Assembly (NCBI GenBank): GCA_933207985.1
Contig: OW240913.1
Coordinates: 261,242,734-261,306,733 of the forward strand
Direction of reading: 5' to 3'
Length of the DNA stretch: 64,000 nucleotides
From: Pelobates cultripes
Lineage: Eukaryota > Chordata > Amphibia > Anura > Pelobatidae
Under the pieces are notes generated by a model, which saw only the letters and a list, made by a program, of their open reading frames with translations, was not told the DNA's origin and did not search any database. The translations under genes were made by a program, and so were the position numbers. Shown piece after piece: positions 41,829 through 52,800 of this stretch (positions are counted from its first letter, which is position 1; each line of letters opens with the position of its first letter).

Positions 41829-42662
41829 TTCGGCACCTAAAAAAGTAGATGTGTCAAGGCACCTCAACAGTAGTGGGAGCGAATGCATCCATTTTTAATA
41901 AGGTCCAAACACTACAACTTAAATCTATGTTGCTACCCAAACTACAGCGAGACTTGACACCAATAATGGCACACTTTGAAAGGGCATGGGCTTCCTTGAC
42001 TACACCAAAAAAGATATTCTCCTTGACATACAACCTACTAAACAAAGCGACAAGAACTTCATATGACTCTCACATGGTAGCCTGGCAAACAGACATAGGC
42101 AAGACGTTTGACAAAGCACAATGGACCAGAGCCTTCTTAGCTCATAAGGGTAGAACACTTGAAACTAGTTTGTAAATTACTATACTGGTAGTACATGGTA
42201 CCAGATCGACTAGCCTGCATATACTCTAACACGTCTAGCACGTTGTGAAGGTGCCTGAGTAAGAGAGGAACAATGTGCCACAGTTGGTGGTCATGTGCTA
42301 ACATCTGCCATTTTTGGCATTTAGTGGAAAACATAATATCAAATCTCCAAGGAGAGACTATAATGCTCACACCTGAAGTGTGCCTTTTATTTATGGACTT
42401 GGACAGGCTTTTCAAAACTGACTCTAGCCTCCTTTTCCACAACCACATTGCAGCAAACCTAGCAAGGGCGTGGAAATCTACTAATGTACCACTACTGGTT
42501 GACATAAAATGGCAAATATCCTTGAATTTTGACTATGAATGCATGGCACATACACAGATCCACCCTGGGAAGCACCTGTTAGAGACCCGATTTAAGTGGA
42601 ATGACTATATTTACAATAACCAGACTACAGAACCTGGAGGACCCACAGACAGACATATTTAG
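41829..42662 (+). pseudogene. L1/Tx1-like LINE, 3' end of ORF2
   Basis: One frame (41849-42175) encodes KVQTLQLKSMLLPKLQRDLT and AHFERAWASLTTPKKIFSLTYNLLNKA. After a frame change, 42200-42640 encodes MCHSWWSCANICHFW and IAANLARAWKSTNVPLL. These are the C-terminal part of L1/Tx1-type ORF2, where a cysteine-histidine motif precedes the end. RT and endonuclease domains are absent, so it is a 5'-truncated copy. Confidence 0.7.
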
Positions 42663-42724
42663 TAAAATGCATAACAAACGCTAGAAATATTATTTAACAA
42701 AAACATAAATTAATTTATGTATTG

Positions 42725-43337
42725 CCTACTGTTACGAAACAGGCAGGGGGAGAGGAGGGGAAAGGTGCATTGAGGGATGCGACCATGAAACTATTTACAA
42801 ACCTTAGAAAGAGGGTTAGATACAACAACCGAGGTTGAAACCTTCTGCATTTAACACATGCCTTACCTTGCTCACTTTGCCCAAGTCTTGCTGCAGGTCA
42901 CTTGAGGGTTTTTTGCAGTCACTTGAGGGTTTTTCACAACCTGCCTTCTCAGAATCCTGGTTGCAGCCATCAATAGCTTCCTTTAATTTCGCTTAACTTT
43001 GTGGCCCGTTCTTTTGTCTAAGCCATATTGTTAACATGCAGTCAAATGTGACACTCAACAAACCCCTAGTCAGTTCAGGTATTTCAAGTGTTCCAACTCA
43101 AGTACACCTGGTGCAACCAATGAAGCCCTTGATTAGTTGCATCAGATGTGCCTGAGACAAAACCTGTTTTGCATATTTGTGCAGTTGAATTTGTGGAAAC
43201 CACCTGAAGCATTTGTTGTGTTGAGCTATTTCAATTGCTTTTCTTTGATATGTTCAGTGCAAAAAGCTAAAGGCCTGTCAATTTTGACAATAAACCTGAT
43301 TTTCAATGGGGGTTGAATAATTTTGATTACAATTGTA
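42725..43337. mobile_element. Tc1/mariner-like remnant, one terminus
   Basis: The right end contains CAATGGGGGTTGAATAATTT and ends TACAATTGTA, a Tc1-type terminus. The interior has repeated CACTTGAGGGTTTTT blocks (42900-42937). No left terminus or transposase frame is seen. Confidence 0.5.
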
Positions 43338-43640
43338 TATATATATATGTATTCCACAGGGAGCATAAACTCATTGGTTCAACAAATCCTGTTAATCAAA
43401 AGATGATCAGCAGTCCTAGGACTTCCAATTAAACTTTCAGTTTAAAATCATAAACTTTCATCAGGACAAATAACCACAAAATATCCACACATATATACAT
43501 TGTTAAAAACCACACAAAAAGTGAAGTACTCACCCCCCTGAGTGCTGTTTAGGCACATGATCAAACCGAGGGTGCGAACAGCTTGTGCCCAGATCTCACT
43601 CTCATCAAGTCAGTCTGCATGTGTGCCATCAATCCACCAA

Positions 43641-43680
<40 letters not shown>

Positions 43681-43690
43681 CACACACACA
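43338..43690. repeat. Dispersed repeat plus (TC)n(TA)n(CA)n microsatellite
   Basis: 43380-43490 contains AACTTTCATCAGGACAAA, also present at 45715-45733 with AACGTTTCAG nearby, so it is a dispersed repeat. The microsatellite is at 43642-43690. Confidence 0.6.
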
Positions 43691-43872
43691 CAGCCATCTT
43701 TAACGCTGGGAAAATGGGGCAGCTGCTCTGGGCCCAGTTGCTCCTGGGGGGCCCAGAGCAGCTGCCCCGTGGGCCCCGAGATTTGCACAGAGCAGCACTG
43801 GGCTGCACACTAAGGAGGCACCACGGGTGGCCCATGCACTAAGGACCACCCGGTGGGCATGTGTCAGCAGGG

Positions 43873-44073
43873 AAAACGGGGGATGTAGGGACCAGCGCCT
43901 AACAATTGAAGTCCTTGTGTGGAGTCCAATGGAGCCAATATAAGGGAGAAAACAAAATCGGACAGGAATACTAGTATCCCTGTCCCATTTTGTTTTCTCC
44001 CTTATATTGGCTCCATTGGACTCCACACAAGGACTTCAATTATTAAGCGCTGCTTCCCTACATCCCCCGTTTT
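43873..44073. repeat. ~201-bp spacerless near-perfect palindrome
   Basis: The centre is ATACTAGTAT between 43972 and 43973, with no spacer. Arms of about 100 bp match with only a few mismatches, including GAGTCCAATGGAGCCAATAT and its inverse. As a result the two strands encode almost the same peptide start (MESNGANIREKTK). The outer arms carry AAAACGGGGGATGTAGGGA and its inverse. Confidence 0.92.
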
Positions 44074-44404
44074 ACTTGCATCAATGACCAGAAAGAAGAG
44101 ACTCTGGTTTGGGAAAGTTTTAGCTGCTGTACACATAAGGAACAAGCGCCAGAAATCTCACTTGCTGCTATATGTGTCAGCCAGGGCCCGGTAAACAGCG
44201 CGACCGGGCCCTTTCCTGTTCATCAGCCAGCTGTGAGGAAGTGAGTGCCACACGTCACTTCCTCCCACCAGAGATAAGAGCCGCATGGGAGGAGGAAGGC
44301 AGGGAGGAGGGGAGTTCCAAAGGATAACTCCCAACTGCCTCAGCCTGCCACTGTACCCCTGGGAAACCACCCTCCAGAAAAAGGTAAGAACCTGGAGGTT
44401 GGCT

Positions 44405-44699
44405 AAATGTATGTCAGTATGTCTGTGTGTGTGTCAGTATATATGTGTGTGTGTGTGTGTCTATGTCAGTGTGTGTGTATGTCAGTATGTCTGTGTGTAG
44501 GTCAGTATGTCTGTGTGTATGTCAGTAGTATGTCTGTGTTTGTGTGTCAGTATGTCTGTGTGTATATCAGTGTGTGTGTGTGTGTGTGTGTCAGTATGTC
44601 TGTCTGTGTGTCAGTATGTTTGTCAGTGTATGTCAGTATGTCTGTGTGTGTGTCAATATGTCTGTGTGTATGTCAGTATGCCTGTTTGTGTGTGTGTCA

Positions 44700-44738
<39 letters not shown>

Positions 44739-45185
44739 AGTAAGTCTGGCAGTATGTCTGTCTGTGTTAGTGTGTGTGTGTGTGTGTGTGTGAGAATACA
44801 TCTGTCAGTGTATGTGTCTGTGTGTTTCAGTATTTCAGTCAGTGTATGTGTCTGTGTGTGTCAGTATATCTGTCAGTATGCCTGTGTGTGTATGTATGTC
44901 TGTGTGTATGTCAGTCTGTCTGTGTGTGTGTATGTCAGTATGCCTGTGTGTGTGTCAGCATGTCTGTGTGTGTGTGTCAATACATCTGTCAGTGTATGTG
45001 TCTGTGTGTGTTTCAGTATTTCTGTCAGTGTATGTGTCAGTGTGTGTATGTATGAATGTATGTGTCAGTATGTCTGAATGTGTGTTAATATGTCTGCCAG
45101 TATATATGTGTGTGTCAGTATGTATATGCAAATGTTTTAATATGTCTGTCTGTGTGTGTATGTGTCAGTATGTCTGTCAGTGTGA
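44405..45185. repeat. GT/GTCAGTATGTCTGT microsatellite
   Basis: About 780 bp of imperfect TGTGTGTCAGTATGTCTGTG units. Cys/Val/Ser-rich open frames are repeat translations. Confidence 0.95.
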
Positions 45186-45296
45186 TTGGGGGTTGGGCGT
45201 AATTGGGGGTGGTGAGGGGGGGGGGGGACGGGCAGGGCCCAGGGGGCCCAAGAAAATGCTTTGCCCAGGGTCCTATGCATATTATAGACGGCCCTG

Positions 45297-45468
45297 TATA
45301 TATGTTTAAAATGGAATGAGGCAAATGTGATTCTTTGTTAAACTAATTTGCATATTCCCATCCAGAATCCTTTGCGGCAGTAACATCACTGCAGATTTGT
45401 GATTTCTGTGGTAAAATCAAGTTTTATGACTTGACTGGTATGCAGATTTTTAATTAACTTTGTATTAA

Positions 45469-45545
<77 letters not shown>

Positions 45546-46424
45546 AATATAAATGAAAAAATGAAAAAAAGCCTTGCACTTCTACTTACAGTTATTTGAC
45601 CGGGTGCTTGATTGCACTAAATGTATGAAATAAAAAAATCAGCACTCCCAGGTAGCTTTCTTAGGAACTTCTTTTACAAAAAAGTGTAACAGTCAACGTT
45701 TCAGTTCCATTCAGAAACTTTCATCAGGACAACCAAGTCATATACTACAAAACAAACATTTAAATAAGGCAGAAAATCAGTTACTCACATTTCAGCTGGG
45801 TGGGCTGGCATTCTGGCTCCCAGACCACAGTACCGGATACTGAAATCAGCTGTCTGCATGATAAGTCACTGAATCAATTGCAGTGAAGTAATCTATCCTC
45901 ATAGAAAGCGCAACACGGATGCGCCGATCAACGCTCCCGTGCTGTCAAAGGTCTAACTGTGTATTGAGGCGTCCTTCATCTCCTAGGAGATCTCTGCACC
46001 CACGTGGTGCCTGCTCACTTCCAGACCGCACCTGTGTATATTACTAGCCAGGAGCTGGATACCCACCCTAGCAGTCAATGTGCCAGAGAAACCTAAATTG
46101 ATACAATGTTAGACTGACAGTACATCTGAAACAGTATCTTTATATCCTGGATGATTCTTGCTTTTGCACATGGTTCACATCAAAATTTGTGAAGCCCCTC
46201 AAAACCTATAGAGTCAATAGCGCTAAAGCATATTCATAAGGAAGATTTTTACACACTGTAATCTACTCTAAAAAGGTCAGTGTAAAATTCAACAAAGTGC
46301 AATAGTGCCTATTATTCTTTGGTAATAAAGTGTTGTCCAATAGATGGATAATAATCAATATCCCCTAGTAAAGTGAGCATAGTGCAAATGAAACATCTAC
46401 ATGCATGAATAACTTTTTCTTTTA
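45297..46424. other. Repeat-rich 3' flank with (TC)n(TA)n at 45469-45546
   Basis: A TC run followed by TA, then a segment containing AACAGTCAACGTTTCAGTTC and AACTTTCATCAGGACAACC, shared with 43380-43490 and partly with 10680-10756. No coding signal is recognised in 45850-46424. Confidence 0.5.
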
Positions 46425-46830
46425 CATCAGGTGGGTCTTTTACCTGGGAAAGAGATGAAGGCAGGCTGGCAGAGGGAGTATTATGGTCTGGGCAATATTC
46501 TGCGGGAAACCTTGTGTCCTGGCATTAATGTAAATGATACTTTGACATGTAACAACTATCTAGAGATTGTTGCAGACCAAATAAAATCCTCCATAGCCAT
46601 CCTGATGGCAGTGGCCTCTCAGCAGCATAGTTCACCCTGCCACACTGCAAAATTGGTTCATGAACACATTTTTTGCTCCAGCACATCCCAGATATGCTCA
46701 ATTGGATTGAGATCTGGGGAATTTGGAGGCCAAGGCAATACCTTGAACTCTTTCTCATGTTTTTTAAACCATTCATGAACATTTTGTCTGCAGTGGCAGG
46801 GTGCATTAAGCTGCACATACATTCACAAAA
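46425..46830. pseudogene. Tc1 transposase fragment, folded back
   Basis: The + strand (46470-46674) includes CACCCTGCCACACTGCAAAA, encoding the family's APCHTAK-type segment. The minus strand of 46675-46805 encodes the following part: [20 protein letters not shown] is recognisable with the third catalytic acidic residue. The two pieces are head to head, and both contain CACCCTGCCAC and TTCATGAA blocks. One copy was probably inverted or two copies joined. No full transposase or terminus is present. Confidence 0.7.
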
Positions 46831-47406
46831 GCCTGCACCCCAGGGTAGTGTAGTACATAATGTATGTCCAACAACAGCTTAATCATCATATCAAGATATT
46901 AGGAAGGTTTCCTCAATCTCACTCTCATACTTGACTTTATTTATTAAAAAAAGAACATGCATTGCTATATTTCTGTGCATACGGTATGTTCCAGTTAAAC
47001 AGATGTTCCTGTGTGTTATATAACACCCTTATTTCAGACATAGTTTTCGTTTTCCCATGATCCTTGTATTTGGATTTGTATAAACTGTAATGTGAAGTGA
47101 CAGTGCAGAATCATAAACAAGTTTATAATCAGCATTACTTAATAAAGGGAACAACAACATTTGCTATATTAGGAAACAGCTTGACATTCTTCTTTTAATT
47201 ACAAAAACATATATATTGAAAACAATAAATTTAATATTTATAGTATATTATATTTTTACTGACAAAATTTGTAGCGAGAAAGCAATTTGTACATTTAAGA
47301 GTAACAGAGGAAATAGCAGAAATTAAAATCACGTATATTTAAATATCTGTTTTCATATTTGCTTATTCCTTGAGTGAATTAAGGTACTGTGTCTTTTGCA
47401 TTATTT
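46831..47406. other. 3' flank without recognised feature
   Basis: AT-rich sequence. Nothing recognisable. Confidence 0.5.
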
Positions 47407-47421
47407 TATTATAGTCATTGA
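47407..47421. repeat. 15-bp target-site duplication, left copy
   Basis: TATTATAGTCATTGA, identical to 48159-48173, directly borders the tandem array. A duplication this long is typical of LINE-type target-primed insertion. Confidence 0.85.
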
Positions 47422-47557
47422 TTTCTGAGCAGGGACCCACCGAAGGGCAGGCTATTTCAGCTGCTGTCCGTTCTCAGAATACTCTTGCGACCCGTTTTTT
47501 GCTCTCCATAAGTTTAAAGGTTAATCCAGACGTGGACCCCTTGCTCACGGTGCCTAG

Positions 47558-47629
47558 AGAGATATTAGTTATGCCTCACTGTTGATGCCTAACACGGCTG
47601 AAACGATTGTCTGGGGTTGCTGTATCTCT
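47558..47629 (+). ncRNA. Type I hammerhead ribozyme motif, monomer 1 (core lesion)
   Basis: Order: AGAGATA (stem I outer), loop, GCCTCA (stem I inner), CTGTTGA (47579-47585), stem II GCC/GGC, GAAAC (47600-47604), GATT loop, GTC (47609-47611, cleavage after C), TGGGGT (stem I inner partner), loop, TATCTCT (stem I outer partner). The inner stem has six pairs including two wobbles; the outer stem has seven. The core CUGAUGA has A6 changed to U, which should abolish or greatly reduce cleavage. Stem II starts with a U-U pair instead of the usual G-C. Confidence 0.7.
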
Positions 47630-47884
47630 TGTGCAGAGAGAACTTGCTGGCATTTCGGATCTGGACTGCCCGTATGGGTGGGACCAGTCTGATATGCTTC
47701 AGATATGTTCTCTCTGTAATGACACAAGATAAGCTAAAACCAGCTTGAGTTCTGAGCGGGGACCCACCGAAGGGCAGGCTATTTCAGCTGCTGTCCGTTC
47801 TCAGAATACTCTTGCTACCCGTTTTTTGCTCTCCATAAGTTTAAAGGATAATCCAGACGTGGACCCCTTGCTCACGGTGCCTAG

Positions 47885-47956
47885 AGAGATATTAGTTATG
47901 CCTCACTGATGATGCCTAACAAGGCTGAAACAATCTTCTGGGGTTGCTGTATCTCT
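47885..47956 (+). ncRNA. Type I hammerhead ribozyme motif, monomer 2 (cleavage-site lesion)
   Basis: The same layout 327 bp downstream. The core CTGATGA (47906-47912) is complete, stem II is GCCT/AGGC around AACA, and GAAAC is at 47927-47931. The cleavage triplet reads TTC (47936-47938) instead of GTC, removing the G that pairs in the two-base-pair stem III. Stem I pairs (AGAGATA with TATCTCT; GCCTCA with TGGGGT) are intact. Confidence 0.7.
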
Positions 47957-48158
47957 CGTGCAGAGAGAACTTGCTGGTATTTCGGATCTGGACTGCCCGT
48001 TTGGGTGGGACCAGTCTGATATGTTTCAGATATGTTCTCTCTGTAATGGCACAAGATGAGCTAAAACCAGCTTGAGTTCTGAGCGTGGACCCCCTGAAGG
48101 GCAGGCTATTTCAGCTGCTGTCCGTTCTCAGAATACTCTTGCGACCCGTTTTTTGCTC

Positions 48159-48173
48159 TATTATAGTCATTGA
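48159..48173. repeat. 15-bp target-site duplication, right copy
   Basis: TATTATAGTCATTGA, identical to the left copy. Confidence 0.85.
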
Positions 48174-48947
48174 GTTTTACAAATAAAAATAAAAATAAAT
48201 AAAAAATATGGAAGACACAATATTGTGGTGTTTTGCACATTAAAAACAACAGAGATGGTGCTACAAGATCACATCCTGAAAATTCAAATAAATACAAAAC
48301 TTGTTCAGTATTGGTCAGTGGTGGTTAGAATAAAAATAATCAGCAAAGGGAAAATGTCTGTTTAATTAATCGGTGAATCAGAGTACTGTTAATGTATGCT
48401 TTCAAAATATTCCAACTTCAGTTCATCTTGTTGTTTTTTTTCAAATTGGAAAACAGAATATCCATATGAGTTATTCACTATAGTCAAATCAAATGCAAAA
48501 TAAACAAAGTGCATCTGACTCATACTGCCTAAAAGTATAATACAAAGTACACTACAGTGGTTATGGTGATTGGACTTCCCTGGCAGTGTTCGACGGTTAA
48601 CTGTCAAAGCATTTAAGGTTTTGTTGTTGACAGTTTGACACTTACTTGGCTCTGTCAGGGCATGCACTGCTTCTGGTCCGAGCTAGCATAGTGAGAGGTG
48701 AGAGAAAGTCCATATTTTTTTATCATACCAGCTCATTTGAATAGCATTTTAGGTGCCAACAAAGACACGTAAGTGTCAAAGTGAGCAAATGTAATGACAT
48801 ATAACTAGCCTAAATTGACATAATTATGTTAGTGTAATGTTATATAATTTAATCTTAAATTATTTACAACATAATTAATATAAACAATGTGTATCATCAT
48901 ATAGTGTTGTGCTTTGATGTATATAACAGACAATGATTGCTGACTAG
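48174..48947. other. AT-rich flank with a T2-like remnant near 48540-48680
   Basis: 48546-48600 reads CTACAGTGGTTATGGTGATT and CCTGGCAGTG, the inner part of T2-like elements, with a hairpin GTTAACTGTCAAAGC and TTGACAGTTTGACAC. The remainder has no recognisable feature. Confidence 0.4.
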
Positions 48948-49085
48948 TGATGTCCCGAACGGTTCGCCGAATGGTTCGCCGAACGGTTCGCCACGGACTC
49001 ATCATTGAGTAAACTTTGACCCTGTACCTCACAGTCAGCAGACACATTCCAGCCAATCAGCAGCAGACCCTCCCTCCCAGACCCT
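48948..49085. mobile_element. CGAACGGTTCG-type MITE end (copy 2)
   Basis: AGTGATGTCCCGAACGGTTCG followed by two more GGTTCGCCGAA units. From GGACTCATCATTGAGT on it matches the inverse of 13936-14040. The homology stops abruptly after CCCTCCCAGACC, so the rest is lost. Confidence 0.7.
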
Positions 49086-49547
49086 TTAAGAGGTTCTGGA
49101 AGAAATATAGTGGACAAAGTGTGAAACAGGGGTTACATCCAAAAATAAAAATCATAACCCTAATATTCAGAAAAATCTTAATAAGACCTTGCACCATCCA
49201 ATAAAAACTAAAAAAAAAAGGTGCGCTGTGTCTTTAAAACAGTAAATATTGTTTATCTATAAAATCTCAAAGATGATATTAAAACATCTATTAAAGTGCA
49301 ATACAAAGTTATACTGTGCAATCTTAAATGCGTGCAAAATTGTGATGCCTAAAATAAAGTGCAAAACCATTCGTGCCTACAGTAAAATTAAAGAGCACTC
49401 TCAATGTTTTCAATCCAGCTGTATTTTTCTCCAGCATTCAAGTATGTGTAACAAGCAAGAAAAAAAGAAAAAGATATATATTGTGAAATACAGTAGAAGA
49501 ATATCTACTAAATATATAAAGATTGAACTCCTCTCACAAGTCGAGAG
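49086..49547. other. AT-rich DNA without recognised feature
   Basis: Sequence between the two CGAAC-type repeat ends. A 139-codon open frame (49249-49668) has no family signature. Confidence 0.45.
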
Positions 49548-49845
49548 TAGTGATGTCGCGAACACGAAATTTTCGGTTCACGAACGGCGAACGCGAACTT
49601 CCGCAAATGTTCGCGAACCGGCGAACCGGGTGAACCGCCATAGACTTCAATGGGCAGGCGAATTTTAAAACACACAGGGACTCTTTCTGGCCACAATAGT
49701 GATGGAAAAGTTGTTTCAAGGGGACTAACACCTGGACTGTGGCATGCCGGATGGTGATCCATGGCAAAACTCCAATGGAAAATTACACAGTTGATGCAGA
49801 GTCTGGTCTTAATCCATAAAGGGCAGAAATCACCTAACATTCCTT
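49548..49845. mobile_element. Left end of a larger CGAAC-type repeat carrying the satellites
   Basis: AGTGATGTCGCGAACACGAA opens it, followed by CGAACGGCGAACGCGAAC and GAACCGGCGAACCGG motifs and CTTCAATGGGCAGGCG. The same kind of ATGTC(G/C)CGAAC start is seen at 48948. The satellite begins directly afterwards. No right terminus is found to 55120. Confidence 0.5.
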
Positions 49846-52800
49846 AATCACAATGGATATGGATTGATACCTGACATATGACATATTGACACAGAGCAGA
49901 ATAGGGACTGTTCCCCCTACATAGGGTCACTTGGCAGGAATGGATTGACACCTGTCCTCAGAGACCATGATACACACTGACACAGAGCAGAATAGAGACT
50001 GTTCTCCTACATAGGGTCACTTGGCAGATATGGATTGACACCTGTCTTCAGAGATCATGATACACACTGACACAGAGCAGAATAGAGACTGGTCCTCCTA
50101 CATAGGGTCACTTGGCAGATATGGATTGACACCTGTCCTCAGAGACCATGATACACACTGACACACAGCAGAATAGAGACTGTTCTCCTACATAGGGTCA
50201 CTTGGCAGATATGGATTGACACCTGTCCTCAGAGCCCCTGATACACACTGACACAGAGCAGAATAGAGACTGTTCCTCCTACATAGGGTTACTTGGCAGA
50301 TATGGATTGACACCTGTCCTCAGAGACCATGATACACACTGACACAGAGCAGAATAGAGACTGTTCTCCTACATAGGGTCACTTGGCAGATATGGATTGA
50401 CACCTGTCCTCAGAGACCATGATAGACACTGACACAGAGCAGAATAGAGACTGTTCTCCTACATAGGGTCACTTGGCAGATATGGATTGACACCTTTCCT
50501 CAGGGACCATGATACACACTGACACAGAGCAGAATAGAGACTGTTCATCCTACATAAGGTCACTTGGCAGATATGGATTGACACCTGTCCTCAGAGATCC
50601 ATGATACACACTGACACAGAGCAGAATAGAGACTGTTCCCCCTACATAGGGTCACTTGGCAGATATGGATTGACACCTGTCCTCAGATCCCCTGATACAC
50701 ACTGACACAGAGCAGAATAGGGACTGTTCCTCCTACATAGGGTCACTTGGCAGATATGGATTGACACCTGTCCTCAGAGACCATGATACACACTGACACA
50801 GAGCAGAATAGAGACTGTTCTCCTACATAGGGTCACTTGGCAGATATGGATTGACACCTGTCCTCAGAGACCATGATACACACTGACACAGAGCAGAATA
50901 GGGACTGTTCCCCCTACATAGGGTCACTTGGCAGATATGGATTGACACCTGTCCTCAGAGACCATGATACACACTGACACAGAGCAGAATAGAGACTGTT
51001 TCCCCTACATAGGGTCACTTGGCAGGTATGGATTGACACCTTTCCTCAGGGACCATGATACACACTGACACAGAGCAGAATAGAGACTGTTCTCCTACAT
51101 AGGGTCACTTGGCAGATATGGATTGACACCTGTCCTCAGAGCCCCTGATACACACTGACACAGAGCAGAATAGAGACTGTTCCTCCTACATAGGTCACTT
51201 GGCAGATATGGATTCACACCTGTCCTCAGAGACCATGATACACACTGACACAGAGCAGAATAGAGACTGTTCTCCCTACATAGGGTCACTTGGCAGATAT
51301 GGATTGACACCTGTCCTCAGAGATCATGATACACACTGATACAGAGCAGAATAGAGACTGTTCCCCTACATAGGGTCACTTGGCAGATATGGATTGACAC
51401 CTGTCCTCAGAGACCATGATACACACTGACACAGAGCAGAATAGAGACTGTTCCCCCTACATAGGGTCACTTGGCAGATATGGATTGACACCTGTCCTCA
51501 GAGCCCCTGATACACACTGACACAGAGCAGAATAGAGACTGTTCCTCCTACATAGGGTCCCTTGGCAGATATGGATTGACACCTGTCCTCAGAGACCATG
51601 ATACACACTGACACAGAGCAGAATAGAGACTGTTCCTCCTACATAGGGTCCCTTGGCAGATATGGATTGACACCTGTCCTCAGAGACCATGATACACACT
51701 GACACAGAGCAGAATAGAGACTGTTCTCCTGCATAGGGTCACTTGGCAGATATGGATTGACACCTGTCCTCAGAGACCATGATACACACTGACACAGAGC
51801 AGAATAGAGACTGTTCTCCTACATAGGGTCACTTGGCAGATATGGATTGACACCTTTCCTCAGGGACCATGATACACACTGACACAGAGCAGAATAGAGA
51901 CTGTTCCCCCTACATAGGTTCACTTGGCAGGTATGGATTGACACCTGTCCTCAGAGACGATGATACACACTGACACAGAGCAGAATAGAGACTGTTCTCC
52001 TACACAGGGTCACTTGGCAGATATGGATTGACACCTGTCCTCAGAGATCATGATACACACTGACACAGAGCAGAATAGAGACTGTTCCTCCTACATAGGG
52101 TCACTTGGCAGATATGGATTGACACCTGTCCTCAGAGCCCCTGATACACACTGACACAGAGCAGAATAGAGACTGTTCCTCTTACATAGGATCACTTGGC
52201 AGATATGGATTGACACCTGTCCTCAGAGACCATGATACACACTGACACAGAGCAGAATAGAGACTGTTTCCCCTACATAGGGTCACTTGGCAGATATGGA
52301 TTGACACCTGTCCTCAGGGACCATGATACACACTGACACAGAGCAGAATAGAGACTGTTCTCCTACATAGGGTTACTTGGCAGATATGGATTGACACCTG
52401 TCCTCAGAGACCATGATACACACTGACACAGAGCAGAATAGAGACTGTTTCCCCTACATAGGGTCACTTGGCAGATATGGATTGACACCTGGCCTCAGAG
52501 CCCCTGATACACACTGACACAGAGCAGGATAGAGACTGTTCCTCCTACATAGGGTCACTTGGCAGATATGGATTGACACCTGTCCTCAGAGACCATGATA
52601 CACACTGACACAGAGCAAAATACAGACTCTTCCTCCTACATAGGGTCACTTGGCAGATATGGATTCACACCTATCCTAATGATCCCTGATACACAATGAC
52701 ACAGATCAGAATAGGGGCTGTTCCCCCTACATAGGGTCACTTGGCAGATATGGATTGACACCTGTCCTCAGAGATCATGATAAACACTGATACAGAGCAG

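Larger units (their letters stand above)
43691..45296. mobile_element. hAT-like non-autonomous element D
   Basis: The right end, read inversely, is CAGGGCCGTCTATAATATGC; the left end is CAGCCATCTTTAACGCTGGG. Both run into matching GGGCCC-rich sequence (TGGGCCCAG on the left, GGGCCCAGGGGGCCC on the right). The left terminus lies in a CA microsatellite and no clear 8-bp duplication is visible. Contents: GCAGCTGCTC hairpin, the large palindrome, an AAAGGTAAG motif at 44388 and a GT-rich microsatellite. Confidence 0.6.
47422..48158 (+). mobile_element. Retrozyme-like tandem array, ~327-bp monomer x 2.26
   Basis: GAGC(A/G)GGGACCCACCGAAGGG starts repeat at 47430 and 47756, with a diverged third copy at 48083; the period is about 327 bp. 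The array is flanked by a perfect 15-bp duplication. Each full monomer contains a hammerhead-type motif. Known parallels are newt satellite 2 (about 330-bp tandem repeats with a hammerhead ribozyme) and animal retrozymes, small non-coding elements that spread through ribozyme-processed RNA. No protein is encoded. Mobilisation by a LINE is inferred from the duplication. Confidence 0.75.

Noticed and set aside
44407..45309. Overlapping long Cys/Val/Ser frames
   Set aside because: They are translations of a GT microsatellite.
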